From a virus: 26,986 nucleotides of DNA. The stretch's first letter is position 1, and each line of letters starts with the position of its first letter. A program made the position numbers and the translations under genes. Below, in pieces: positions 1 through 6,618 of this stretch. The notes under the pieces were generated by a model. That model was not told the origin of the DNA, searched no databases, and saw only the letters and a list, made by a program, of their open reading frames with translations. Where the stretch lies: positions 1-26,986 of IMG/VR virus record IMGVR_UViG_3300042691_007824. The stretch is one strand, 5' to 3'.

Positions 1-38
1 TAACTTTGTAATTAGTCAAATTATTTTACAAAAAAAGT

Positions 39-69
39 TTGAAAATATGAAAAGTATTTAGTATATTTG
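39..69 (+). promoter_or_regulatory. Bacteroidota-type promoter for the replication operon
   Basis: TTG at 39-41 and TATATTTG at 62-69 are separated by 20 bases, matching the flavobacterial sigma-A pattern TTG-N17-23-TANNTTTG. Transcription would start near 74-77, at the first base pair of the leader hairpin. The next codirectional gene starts at 172. The match is read from the sequence; activity is inferred. Confidence 0.75.
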
Positions 70-74
70 CGACA

Positions 75-140
75 TGAAGGGTCAGAACTTCAAGAAATTT
101 TATTGAAAAGCTTGCATGAAAAGGTACTCTGACCCACCTT
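75..140 (+). promoter_or_regulatory. Structured leader RNA with two hairpins and complementary loops
   Basis: Hairpin 1 pairs TGAAG (75-79) with CTTCA (88-92), leaving loop 80-87. Hairpin 2 pairs AAGGT (121-125) with ACCTT (136-140), leaving loop 126-135. Loop bases GGTCAGA (80-86) are exactly complementary to TCTGACC (128-134), so the loops could kiss over seven base pairs, or the two segments could form one long-range stem. The predicted transcription start falls at the foot of hairpin 1. A role in translation control, RNA stability or replication is inference; no known riboswitch class was recognised. Confidence 0.5.
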
Positions 141-171
141 GATTGCAGGCTTTTTGCATTTAAAAAATATT

Positions 172-852
172 ATGGCTAAAGAGTTACCATATTTTAAGTT
201 TGAACCTGCTGAGTATTTAACGAAAGACATTTCTTTTTGTTCTATTGGCTCGCAAGGTTTGTTTATTAACATTTGCTCGTACTATTGGCAAAGGGAGTGC
301 AGCTTAACAGTTGAACAAGTTAAAAGGCGGTTTAACTATCCTGATGAATTACAAGAGTTAATTAATGAGGGTATTATTGACATCGAAGATTCTGTTATTA
401 GTATTAAATTCTTGGATTTACAATACGAGGATGCAACTAAGTTAAGTACTAAGAATAGTGTGAACGGAAGTAAGGGAGGTCGACCTAAGAAAAACCCAAC
501 TGAAACCGAAACAAAACCCAAATTAAACCCAACTGAAAGCCAACCGAAAGGCATAAGAGAAGATAAGATAATAGAAGATGATATAATTAAACGCAAAGAG
601 GACTTTGCTCAATCATTAAAACCTTTCTTAGAAACTTACGGAAGCGATATGTTAAACGAGTTCTTTTTTTATTGGACTGAAAAAAGCCCAAGAGGTAAAC
701 AGATGAGATTTGAAAAACAAACTGTTTTTGAAGTACCAAAAAGATTAGTAACTTGGTCGAAAAATAACTTTGGTAATAAACAAAAAGACGAAGTCTCAGA
801 CCATTACTCAAACCACGTTATGAATCAAATTAAAAAACTTAAAGCATTATGA
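172..852 (+). CDS. Phage replication protein with N-terminal winged-helix-type domain
   Basis: The product has 226 residues. The start is ATG 172; an in-frame TTG at 139 lies inside the structured leader and is less likely. The N-terminal ~80 residues (MAKELPYFKFEPAEYL..., then an aromatic-rich helix around CSYYWQRE) resemble the Lin1244/DUF4373-type N-terminal domain of phage replication or replisome-organiser proteins. A charged, Pro/Thr/Lys-rich linker at about 100-135 (KPKLNPTESQPKG) joins it to a C-terminal helical segment with FYWTEK and TWSKNNF motifs. The stop overlaps the start of the ATPase gene (ATGA), implying translational coupling. The likely role is to recognise the phage origin or load the helicase encoded next. 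The family assignment rests on pattern recognition and position and is moderate. Confidence 0.6.
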   Translation: MAKELPYFKFEPAEYLTKDISFCSIGSQGLFINICSYYWQRECSLTVEQVKRRFNYPDELQELINEGIIDIEDSVISIKFLDLQYEDATKLSTKNSVNGSKGGRPKKNPTETETKPKLNPTESQPKGIREDKIIEDDIIKRKEDFAQSLKPFLETYGSDMLNEFFFYWTEKSPRGKQMRFEKQTVFEVPKRLVTWSKNNFGNKQKDEVSDHYSNHVMNQIKKLKAL

Positions 853-1769
853 TACTAAACAACGGACACAGCACACAGTACTTAACCGATTACTTAGACG
901 GAAATATTCCAACGGGTTTAAAATTAGGTTGCGACTTTGATAATTACTTCGTTCATAAACACGGACAGTTAAACACAATATTAGGACACGATAACGTAGG
1001 TAAGTCTTACTGGGTCGAATGGTACTTTTTAGCTTTAGCAACAAACCATGATTTAAGATTCATTTTGTTTATGGATGAGAACTATGCGGGTCGTGTAATG
1101 CGTGACTTAATTCAAATGTATGCAGGAAAAAAATACATGGATTTAACGCACAAAGAAATCCGTAGGTTTGAAATGAAAATCGAACACCATTTTAAATTTG
1201 TCGACAACACGAAACGTTACACACCTGACAACCTGTTAAACATTTTTAAAGATAGTAAGTGCGATGTTTGTTTAATTGACCCTTTTAATGGTTTAGACAC
1301 TCCAATGACTTATTCAACTAATTACGAAGTACTAAACAAGTTTAAAAACTTTAGTAAGGAAGGTCAAACGATTTATTTAAACGCACACCCAAGTTCAGCA
1401 AGTGGTCGAAGAGGTGCTGTATATCCTGAAAAACACGATTGGTCGGGTCATGTTATGCCACCTTTAAAATCAGATATTGAGGGCGGTAAACCATTTGCCA
1501 ATAAGACGGATGACTTTTTAACATTACACCGATTAACTCAGCACAAAGATATGTGGAATTACACAATGGTCGAAGTAACAAAAATCAAAGACACCGATAC
1601 TGGCGGTAAACCAACGATGTTGAACGAGCCTGTATTATTTGAATACAATTACGGACTTGGATTCAAAGTTAACGGTAAAGATGTAATCAAAAGAAATCAT
1701 GAAGTAAAATGCATAAAAGATCCGATTATAAATAATTTTAATAGTTTTGTAACTAAAATGCCTTTTTAA
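849..1769 (+). CDS. RecA/DnaB-fold ATPase, probable replicative helicase or loader
   Basis: The product has 306 residues. A Walker A motif GHDNVGKS lies at 46-53 and a Walker B strand CLIDPFNG at about 141-148. A later segment (KPFANKTDDFLTLHR, about 214-228) resembles the DnaB H4 region that contacts DNA. The protein is essentially one RecA-like core without the DnaB N-terminal primase-interaction domain, so it is shorter than cellular DnaB (about 450 residues). It would hydrolyse ATP to unwind or translocate on DNA at the phage fork. The ATG overlaps the upstream stop. It might instead be a RecA/RadA-like recombination ATPase, but its place beside a replication protein favours the helicase reading. 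Confidence 0.75.
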   Translation: MILNNGHSTQYLTDYLDGNIPTGLKLGCDFDNYFVHKHGQLNTILGHDNVGKSYWVEWYFLALATNHDLRFILFMDENYAGRVMRDLIQMYAGKKYMDLTHKEIRRFEMKIEHHFKFVDNTKRYTPDNLLNIFKDSKCDVCLIDPFNGLDTPMTYSTNYEVLNKFKNFSKEGQTIYLNAHPSSASGRRGAVYPEKHDWSGHVMPPLKSDIEGGKPFANKTDDFLTLHRLTQHKDMWNYTMVEVTKIKDTDTGGKPTMLNEPVLFEYNYGLGFKVNGKDVIKRNHEVKCIKDPIINNFNSFVTKMPF

Positions 1770-1771
1770 CT

Positions 1772-2065
1772 ATGAATGAACTTGACTTATTAATACGCAA
1801 AGCACAGCTATCTACTGTTTTGCATCGTGTAAAATTTGCACTTGATGACCTTGAGCAGAAAGCACCACACAAACAAGAACTTATAAAATCACAAAAGGAA
1901 AGTGTTAACGACCTTTTAGATGTACAAGAATTAGTTTATCATTTAGTAGATGAGAATAAAACGTACCGACTTAGAAACATAAGTTTAGAAAAAGCATTAA
2001 TTTTAAACGAAGTTGAAATGCAAAAGATGCGTGACGAAGTTGAATCAATAAAGCAGTTGTTATGA
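1772..2065 (+). CDS. Small coiled-coil protein of unknown function
   Basis: The product has 97 residues and is strongly helical, with heptad-like spacing of Leu and Ile along most of its length (ALDDLEQK, then SLEKALILNEVEMQKMRDEV near the C-terminus). No enzymatic motif or membrane segment is seen. It begins two bases after the ATPase stop and its TGA overlaps the next ATG, so it is part of the replication operon. It may be an oligomerising accessory factor, but nothing in the sequence shows this directly. Confidence 0.6.
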   Translation: MNELDLLIRKAQLSTVLHRVKFALDDLEQKAPHKQELIKSQKESVNDLLDVQELVYHLVDENKTYRLRNISLEKALILNEVEMQKMRDEVESIKQLL

Positions 2066-2271
2066 CACCAAAAGAAAAAGCAATTGAGTTAGTGGAAAAG
2101 TTTACTGATATTGAAAATGAATATAATGAATACTCAGACTTTAAACAAGCAAAACAATGCGCATTAATAGCAGTTGATGAATTAATTAACCAACAAGAAA
2201 AATATAATAATGGTAGTTTTTATCCTTCAAAGTATTGGCAAGAGGTAAAAAAAGAAATTGAAAAGCTATGA
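2062..2271 (+). CDS. Small acidic hypothetical protein
   Basis: The product has 69 residues, opening MTPKEKAIELVEKF, with a YNEYSDFKQAKQCALIAVDELI segment and C-terminal YWQEVKKEIEKL. Short proteins with this helical layout are common in Bacteroidota phages and prophages, but I know no function for them. Overlapping ATGA junctions with both neighbours show that it is translated as part of the operon. Confidence 0.6.
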   Translation: MTPKEKAIELVEKFTDIENEYNEYSDFKQAKQCALIAVDELINQQEKYNNGSFYPSKYWQEVKKEIEKL

Positions 2272-2480
2272 CACCACTAAACGAAGTAATGTTTCAGCTA
2301 CAAAAACACGAACTGAATAGAAGTTTAACACTACATAAAGGTTGTTACATACCAAACATTAAGAACACAGTAGAAAGTCTGTTAAACGTGCTTAAAAACC
2401 AAAAAGGAAATAGAGCTTATTTACCTTACTATTTTACGATTGTAAACATTTTAAAAAAATTGAATGATGAAAACAGTTAA
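2268..2480 (+). CDS. Small hypothetical protein
   Basis: The product has 70 residues, mostly helical and basic, with no recognised domain. Its start overlaps the upstream stop by four bases. Its 3' end overlaps the PAPS-reductase-like gene by 17 bases in another frame, so that gene was placed hard against this one. The DNA contains one copy of the AAAACACGAA motif (2303-2312), read here as Lys-His-Glu. Confidence 0.55.
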   Translation: MTPLNEVMFQLQKHELNRSLTLHKGCYIPNIKNTVESLLNVLKNQKGNRAYLPYYFTIVNILKKLNDENS

Positions 2481-3321
2481 TAGCATATCAGGAGGAAAAA
2501 CAAGTGCATATATTGCAGTTAATTATCCAGCAGATTATAATTTATTTGCCTTAGTCAGAACAGATGATAAAAATTGTATATTCCCAGATGCAAAAATTAG
2601 ACAAATAGTAAGTGATAAAATTGGTAAAGAATTTATTGGAACACTTGAGGAAGATGCAATAATATACACTATTTTGGACTTAGAACAATTAATTGGTTCT
2701 GAAATTAATTGGGTAAGTGGAAAATCTTTTGATGAAATTATATTACGTAATGGAAAAAAATATTTACCAAATCTTACACAAAGATTTTGTACTTCAGAAA
2801 TGAAATTAAAACCAATGTTTGATTGGTGGTTAAACACAATAAATGAACCTGTAGAAATGAGAATAGGGTTTCGTGCTAATGAAATTTCAAGAGCAGAACG
2901 CATGATTGAAAAAACAAATGAAAATGGATTTTCAACATTTAAACACATTGTTGGTAAAACCAAAACTGGTAATAGAAATAAATGGAAAGATATAGAATGG
3001 CAAAAACCAATTTTCCCACTTATAGATGATAGAGTTTTTAAAGATACTATTGAAAATTTTTGGCAACATAAAAATGTAAGATTTGCATTTATGAATAATT
3101 GTGTAGGTTGTTTTCATAGAAATGAAATATTATTAAAAAAAATGAGTGAAAAATTTCCTGAAAAATTTGATTGGTTTTGTAAACAAGAAATTAATACTGG
3201 TTATAATGTTAGAACATTTAAAAATGGAATAACTTATGATAAAATTAGAAATCATAAACTGCAAATTGAATTATTTGATAATGATTTTAACGATTGCGAT
3301 TCTGGATATTGTGGATTATAA
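2464..3321 (+). CDS. PAPS-reductase-like adenine nucleotide alpha-hydrolase family protein
   Basis: The product has 285 residues. A PP-loop SGGKTS at 9-14 is the nucleotide-binding signature of the PAPS reductase/N-type ATP pyrophosphatase fold. RFCTSEMKLKPM (107-118) and a Cys pair in NCVGCFHRN (212-220) are typical of the phage subgroup; a C-terminal CDSGYCGL adds two more Cys. Family members activate a substrate through adenylation or handle adenylyl-sulfate, but the phage substrates are mostly unknown. The gene is more AT-rich than its neighbours and uses AGA for nearly all arginines, suggesting recent acquisition. ATG codons occur at 2464 and 2467; either could start. The frame overlaps the upstream gene by 17 bases. 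No dnd or other phosphorothioation genes lie nearby. Confidence 0.8.
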   Translation: MMKTVNSISGGKTSAYIAVNYPADYNLFALVRTDDKNCIFPDAKIRQIVSDKIGKEFIGTLEEDAIIYTILDLEQLIGSEINWVSGKSFDEIILRNGKKYLPNLTQRFCTSEMKLKPMFDWWLNTINEPVEMRIGFRANEISRAERMIEKTNENGFSTFKHIVGKTKTGNRNKWKDIEWQKPIFPLIDDRVFKDTIENFWQHKNVRFAFMNNCVGCFHRNEILLKKMSEKFPEKFDWFCKQEINTGYNVRTFKNGITYDKIRNHKLQIELFDNDFNDCDSGYCGL

Positions 3322-3333
3322 ATAAATTACAAA

Positions 3334-3870
3334 ATGAAAACAAATTACGATAAAGTATGCAAGTGCGGAACTATATTTGTACCTTATAAGACAACCGATA
3401 GATTATGCTACGTTTGCACCAAGACAAAACTTGCTTTAAAGAACCTTGAAAAGATTAAAAAAGAAAAAGTAAAGAAACAAAAAGAGGATCTACTAACGCT
3501 CCAGGACTATTTAAAGTTAGCTCAACAAGTATTTAATAAATACATAAGATTACGAGACGAAGGATTGAACTGTATTAGTTGCAATAAACTACCACGTAAA
3601 AAAAATGCCGGACATTTCTACTCACAAGGGGGACACTCAAATGTTAGGTTTGACGAAATGAATTGCCACTTACAATGTGAACACTGCAATAGCTTTTTAT
3701 CAGGCAATCTGATTGAGTACGGAAACAACTTAGTTAGAAAGATAGGAAAAGACGAGTTCGAGTTATTACGTAACCGTGCTTACGATGTTAAAAAATGGTC
3801 AAAAGACGAACTAAAAAAGTTGATTAATGAATATAAACTAAAAATAAAACAACATGAAAGTAACACTTGA
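3334..3870 (+). CDS. ninG: NinG/Rap-like recombination endonuclease
   Basis: The product has 178 residues and matches the lambda NinG (Rap) layout. N-terminal zinc-type Cys pairs are C9/C11 and C25/C28. A Lys-rich helix at about 32-52 leads to LQDYLKLAQQVFNKYIRLRD. The signature core follows: CISC (80-83), GHFYSQGGHSNVRF (93-106) and CHLQCEHC (111-118). In lambda, Rap is a Holliday-junction and D-loop nuclease that helps Red and RecBCD recombination. Here it sits just upstream of an ERF annealing protein and exonuclease, consistent with resolving recombination intermediates. The ATG at 3334 follows an AT-rich gap of 12 bases. Confidence 0.9.
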   Translation: MKTNYDKVCKCGTIFVPYKTTDRLCYVCTKTKLALKNLEKIKKEKVKKQKEDLLTLQDYLKLAQQVFNKYIRLRDEGLNCISCNKLPRKKNAGHFYSQGGHSNVRFDEMNCHLQCEHCNSFLSGNLIEYGNNLVRKIGKDEFELLRNRAYDVKKWSKDELKKLINEYKLKIKQHESNT

Positions 3871-4054
3871 ATTTAAAAACAGAGAAGATGCTATTTCAGC
3901 AATGCGAGGAAACGATTGGCATCAGTTAGTCCGTGATTTAGACCAAAGTTTAAGAACTCACATTAAGCATTCAGAAAAAGACGAATTTGAACTGCAAAGT
4001 GTAAGGGATAGACTTTACGAATTATTAAACGATTACAATTTAATTTTAGAATAA
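3854..4054 (+). CDS. Small hypothetical protein
   Basis: The product has 66 residues, overlapping the end of the NinG gene by 17 bases in another frame. It reads as a beta strand followed by helices (MKVTLEFKNREDAISAM, then LYELLNDYNLILE). A GNDWHQLVRDLDQSLR segment is similar to short proteins found beside recombination genes in Bacteroidota phages, from memory only. It closes the first operon; the next promoter begins directly after its stop. Confidence 0.6.
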   Translation: MKVTLEFKNREDAISAMRGNDWHQLVRDLDQSLRTHIKHSEKDEFELQSVRDRLYELLNDYNLILE

Positions 4055-4057
4055 TGC

Positions 4058-4086
4058 TTGTGAATTAAAAATAATACGTATATTTG
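4058..4086 (+). promoter_or_regulatory. Bacteroidota-type promoter for the ERF operon
   Basis: TTG at 4058-4060 and TATATTTG at 4079-4086 are separated by 18 bases. The TTG and the first 16 spacer bases match the promoter at 6222 at all but one position (TTGTGAATTAAAA, then a variable base, then TAAT), so the two probably respond to the same polymerase or regulator. The start would lie near 4091-4094, some 15 bases before ATG 4109. Confidence 0.75.
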
Positions 4087-4108
4087 TAAAAATTAAAGTA
4101 AAAGAACT

Positions 4109-4618
4109 ATGAAACATTTATTTAAAGCATTGGCAGACTTTCAACAAGAAGTGCCAACAATCCACAAAGGGACACAAGGGTATGGCTATTCGTACAGCGA
4201 CCTTCCCGCAATTTTCAAAGTGATTAATCCGTTACTACAAAAACACGGTTTAGGATTCACTCAATTAATCAACTCACATGATGGACAAAACTATTTAACT
4301 ACGGTTATTTTTCATTTTGAATCAGGCGAAAAGATAGATTCTAATTGTTTAATTCCTTACGTGCCACTTAAAGGCATGAATGATTATCAATCTTTTGGTT
4401 CGGGTGTTACTTACTTCAGACGTTATGCTTTGGCTTCGGCTTTAGGATTAGTTACTGACAAAGATACGGACGCTTCAGGAGAACAAACAAAGCAACCTAT
4501 CAATGATGAGCGATTTATTAAAGCAATCGAAGCAATCAAACAAGGCAAAGCCAAAAAGACGGACTTAAACAAGTTTGAGTTAACAGCAGAACAAACTAAA
4601 GTAATAAGTGAGATATGA
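4109..4618 (+). CDS. erf: ERF-family single-strand annealing protein
   Basis: The product has 169 residues. The N-terminal 125 residues match the ERF superfamily: LFKALADFQQEVPTI, the loop KGTQGYGYSYSDLPAI, INPLLQKHGLGFTQ, and the signature QSFGSGVTYFRRYALASALGL followed by the acidic VTDKDTDASG. ERF proteins form rings on single-stranded DNA and anneal complementary strands during genome recombination or circularisation, as in P22. The C-terminal ~40 residues are a short charged tail. It has its own promoter and is followed, one gene later, by a YqaJ-like exonuclease, its expected partner. Confidence 0.9.
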   Translation: MKHLFKALADFQQEVPTIHKGTQGYGYSYSDLPAIFKVINPLLQKHGLGFTQLINSHDGQNYLTTVIFHFESGEKIDSNCLIPYVPLKGMNDYQSFGSGVTYFRRYALASALGLVTDKDTDASGEQTKQPINDERFIKAIEAIKQGKAKKTDLNKFELTAEQTKVISEI

Positions 4619-5019
4619 GACCGGTTAGAAAAGAAAGAAAAAACGTGACAAAAAAATATTTAGAGTTTTTGAACTTTTTAAAAAACGAAATAAATAACAA
4701 ACAGATAAATTCGTTAAGTGAAATTATGACAGAAAAAAAAGTATCTCGTAATTGGGGTACATTTTTAAGACAAAACAATATAATTTTTAAAAGCGAAAGC
4801 GGTTTTTATTATTGGAATGAAAAAATTCCCGTGTCAATTAAAATAGTAAATAAGTTTAAACACCAAAAACAAATACTAAATAAAAAACTGATTCAAAAAA
4901 ATCAAACTACAATAGTTTTCCATGATAAAGAAATAAAAAAATCAGTAGATAAATTCAAGCCTATAAAAACAGAACAAAAAGTAGGTGTTATACGTAAATT
5001 TTTAAAATGGCTATGGTAG
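4615..5019 (+). CDS. Basic AT-rich hypothetical protein
   Basis: The product has 134 residues, very rich in Lys, Asn and Ile, opening MRPVRKERKNVTKKYLEF. The segment VSRNWGTFLRQNNIIFKSESGFYYW at about 45-70 could be a winged-helix-like DNA-binding fold, but I cannot assign a family. A basic C-terminus ends RKFLKWLW. Its ATG overlaps the ERF stop and its 3' end overlaps the exonuclease start by 13 bases. Its base composition is more AT-rich than either neighbour, suggesting insertion of an accessory gene between the annealing protein and exonuclease. Confidence 0.55.
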   Translation: MRPVRKERKNVTKKYLEFLNFLKNEINNKQINSLSEIMTEKKVSRNWGTFLRQNNIIFKSESGFYYWNEKIPVSIKIVNKFKHQKQILNKKLIQKNQTTIVFHDKEIKKSVDKFKPIKTEQKVGVIRKFLKWLW

Positions 5020-5690
5020 TACGTTGTTCATCACTTGGTAAGATAATGACAGAGCCTCGCAGTAAGTCGGAATTGATTTCTGCTACTGCTAAATCTTACA
5101 TTGAGGAAGTATTCAAAGAAAACTACTTCGGGTTTCGTAAGGAGTTTAGTTCACGCTATACCGACAAAGGTTTGGAAATGGAGGACGAGGCTATACAGTT
5201 TGCAAGTGAGCAGTTCGATTGGGATTTTGTAGTTAAAAACACGAAGCGTTTCAATAACGAATACTTAACGGGAGAGCCTGACATAAACACGGATTCACTT
5301 TTAGCAGATATTAAATGCTCTTGGGACTTATCTACGTTTCCTATGTTTGACACCGAACTAAAAAACAAAGACTACTATTGGCAGTTGATGGGTTACTTAT
5401 ATTTGACGGGACACACTCAAGCTGAATTGGTTTACTGCTTAATGAACACACCTATTCAAATAGTTGAGGACGAAGTACGTAGGGCGCATTGGAAGGCCGG
5501 ACTAATTGACGAGGACATTGACTTGAGACATGAAGTTCAAATGAAGCACAACTTCGAACACATCGAGCCACGTTTAAGAGTAAAGCGTTTTATTGTAGAG
5601 CGTGACGAAAAGGCGATTGAAAAGATAATCGAGAAAGTATCAATAGCCCGAGAATATTATAAGATTTTAGAAACAGCAATTAACAAGTAA
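5007..5690 (+). CDS. YqaJ/lambda-exonuclease-like PD-(D/E)XK nuclease
   Basis: The product has 227 residues. The catalytic signature is visible in order: an N-terminal RCSSLGKIMTEP start typical of YqaJ proteins, KGLEMEDEAI with E58, GEPD at 89-92, ADIKCSW with D101 and K103, and YYWQLMGYLYLTG with Q126. This fits metal-dependent 5'-3' double-strand exonucleases that make the single-stranded tails used by ERF or RecT annealing proteins. The length is normal for phage exonucleases. It overlaps the AT-rich gene by 13 bases and is followed by an SSB-like gene, completing a two-component recombination system. Confidence 0.87.
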   Translation: MAMVVRCSSLGKIMTEPRSKSELISATAKSYIEEVFKENYFGFRKEFSSRYTDKGLEMEDEAIQFASEQFDWDFVVKNTKRFNNEYLTGEPDINTDSLLADIKCSWDLSTFPMFDTELKNKDYYWQLMGYLYLTGHTQAELVYCLMNTPIQIVEDEVRRAHWKAGLIDEDIDLRHEVQMKHNFEHIEPRLRVKRFIVERDEKAIEKIIEKVSIAREYYKILETAINK

Positions 5691-5702
5691 AAACAAATAA
5701 AC

Positions 5703-6005
5703 ATGAGTACAATTATCAGTGCAAGTATCGACCTTGCCAAAATCGACAAAAAAAGCATTTACGAGAAAGACGGTAAAAAATACCTATCGCTTCAAATTAG
5801 CGTGAATGACGAAACAAAATTCGGTAACAACGTAAGTATTGCAATAGGGCAAACAAAAGAACAGCGTGAGGCTAAAGCTGACAAAATCTATTTAGGTAAC
5901 GGTAAAGTAGTTTGGACTGACGGAAAGATTACACTTGCAGAAAAGCAAGAACAACCACAACCAGCACAACAAAAACACGAACCATTAAATGACCTCCCTT
6001 TTTGA
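5703..6005 (+). CDS. SSB-like single-stranded DNA-binding protein
   Basis: The product has 100 residues. The first ~75 are predicted beta-rich (SASIDLAKIDKKSIYEK, KKYLSLQISVND, NNVSIAIGQT, KVVWTDGKITL), compatible with one OB fold. A Gln/Pro-rich linker leads to a C-terminus ending EPLNDLPF, which resembles the acidic DDIPF tip that bacterial SSBs use to recruit partners. Its place after the exonuclease supports the call. Only the tail and size are strong evidence; the OB fold is inferred. Confidence 0.6.
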   Translation: MSTIISASIDLAKIDKKSIYEKDGKKYLSLQISVNDETKFGNNVSIAIGQTKEQREAKADKIYLGNGKVVWTDGKITLAEKQEQPQPAQQKHEPLNDLPF

Positions 6006-6232
6006 TGTTAAGCTACATTATAAGCATAGAGGAAATAACACGCAAAGAAATAGGCGACCACTTTGCAAGAACGTGCGAAAGCCCAAGAAGTCTTTGCAAA
6101 CGAGCGGGATTACAACAATCGCAGTTTAATAAGTTTCTAAAACACGAAGGCGGTTTAAACACTCAAACGCTTCAAAGATTAGGCAAAGCATTATTTAACA
6201 CAAATTATTCGCACAAAGGTATTGTGAATTAA
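6005..6232 (+). CDS. Small helix-turn-helix protein
   Basis: The product has 75 residues from ATG 6005, which shares one base with the upstream stop (TGATG). An upstream in-frame TTG at 6002 is possible but less likely. The region SPRSLCKRAGLQQSQFNKFLKHEGGLNTQTLQRLGKAL (about 27-64) has the pattern of an XRE-type HTH: a first helix, turn, recognition helix, then a Leu-rich helix. It is likely a DNA-binding regulator. The promoter at 6222-6250 begins inside its last codons, making it a candidate for local control. Confidence 0.6.
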   Translation: MLSYIISIEEITRKEIGDHFARTCESPRSLCKRAGLQQSQFNKFLKHEGGLNTQTLQRLGKALFNTNYSHKGIVN

Positions 6233-6250
6233 AATTAATGTATATATTTA
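6222..6250 (+). promoter_or_regulatory. Bacteroidota-type promoter for the accessory region
   Basis: TTG at 6222-6224 and TATATTTA at 6243-6250 are separated by 18 bases. The -7 box lacks the final G of TANNTTTG. The upstream half is nearly identical to the promoter at 4058. The expected start is near 6255, at the first base of the hairpin at 6254-6277. Confidence 0.65.
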
Positions 6251-6253
6251 CAA

Positions 6254-6277
6254 ACGGGTAGCAATTCAGTTGCCCGT
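6254..6277 (+). promoter_or_regulatory. 5' leader hairpin
   Basis: ACGGG (6254-6258) pairs with CCCGT (6273-6277), and CAA (6262-6264) with TTG (6270-6272), with TAG bulged and a five-base loop. No T-run follows, so it is not a terminator. It lies at the predicted 5' end of the transcript and 14 bases before ATG 6292, and could stabilise the mRNA or tune translation. Confidence 0.5.
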
Positions 6278-6291
6278 AAAACTTACGTAAA

Positions 6292-6618
6292 ATGAACAAA
6301 GAACTAAACATTTGCAAAGAATCTACAATGTACGATTCTAATTTCGAAGTAACATTTCAATTAAACGGTTTGGAGTATTGGTGTAATGCCTATGTAAGAT
6401 ATGACCATGACGGTTGTTACTTAACAGACCATGACTTTACTTTTGAGTTAGAGCCTTTTGATTTTGATGACATTCAAAAACACGAACTAATTACATCTAT
6501 TGACGAATACTTTAGTAATAAATACGCTGATGACTACCTACAAAAACACGAATCAGACGCATACGATTACTACGAGCAATGTAGAGAAGATGAATCAATA
6601 GAGAATAAATACCTATAA
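6292..6618 (+). CDS. Acidic hypothetical protein
   Basis: The product has 108 residues and is strongly acidic throughout, with many Asp, Glu and Tyr (VRYDHDGCYLTDHDF, LEPFDFDDIQKHEL, DAYDYYEQCREDE). No catalytic motif or membrane segment is seen. Small acidic phage proteins in accessory regions are sometimes DNA mimics that block host nucleases or repressors; that is only a possibility here. It has its own promoter and leader hairpin. Its stop codon is the first base triplet of the 58-bp repeat. Confidence 0.6.
   Translation: MNKELNICKESTMYDSNFEVTFQLNGLEYWCNAYVRYDHDGCYLTDHDFTFELEPFDFDDIQKHELITSIDEYFSNKYADDYLQKHESDAYDYYEQCREDESIENKYL

Noticed and set aside
74-142. Two tiny open frames in the leader (MKGQNFKKFY at 74-106 and MKRYSDPP at 116-142) as leader peptides
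   Set aside because: The first ATG is at or before the predicted transcription start, and both are better explained by the hairpin sequence. Nothing shows translation.
139-171. TTG at 139 as start of the first gene
   Set aside because: It would place coding sequence across the 3' side of the second leader hairpin, and ATG 172 gives the family-like MAKELPYFKFEP start.
478-485. GGTCGACC palindrome, seen also at 19308-19315
   Set aside because: Only two copies inside genes, both compatible with chance and coding; no regulatory context.
2535-2963. Minus-strand open frame of 142 codons under the PAPS-reductase-like gene
   Set aside because: It is antisense to a gene with clear motifs and its product is hydrophobic low-complexity; no signals of its own.
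2464-3321. DndC-type phosphorothioation enzyme
   Set aside because: The PP-loop family is shared, but no dndA/B/D/E or other modification genes lie nearby, so only the general family is claimed.
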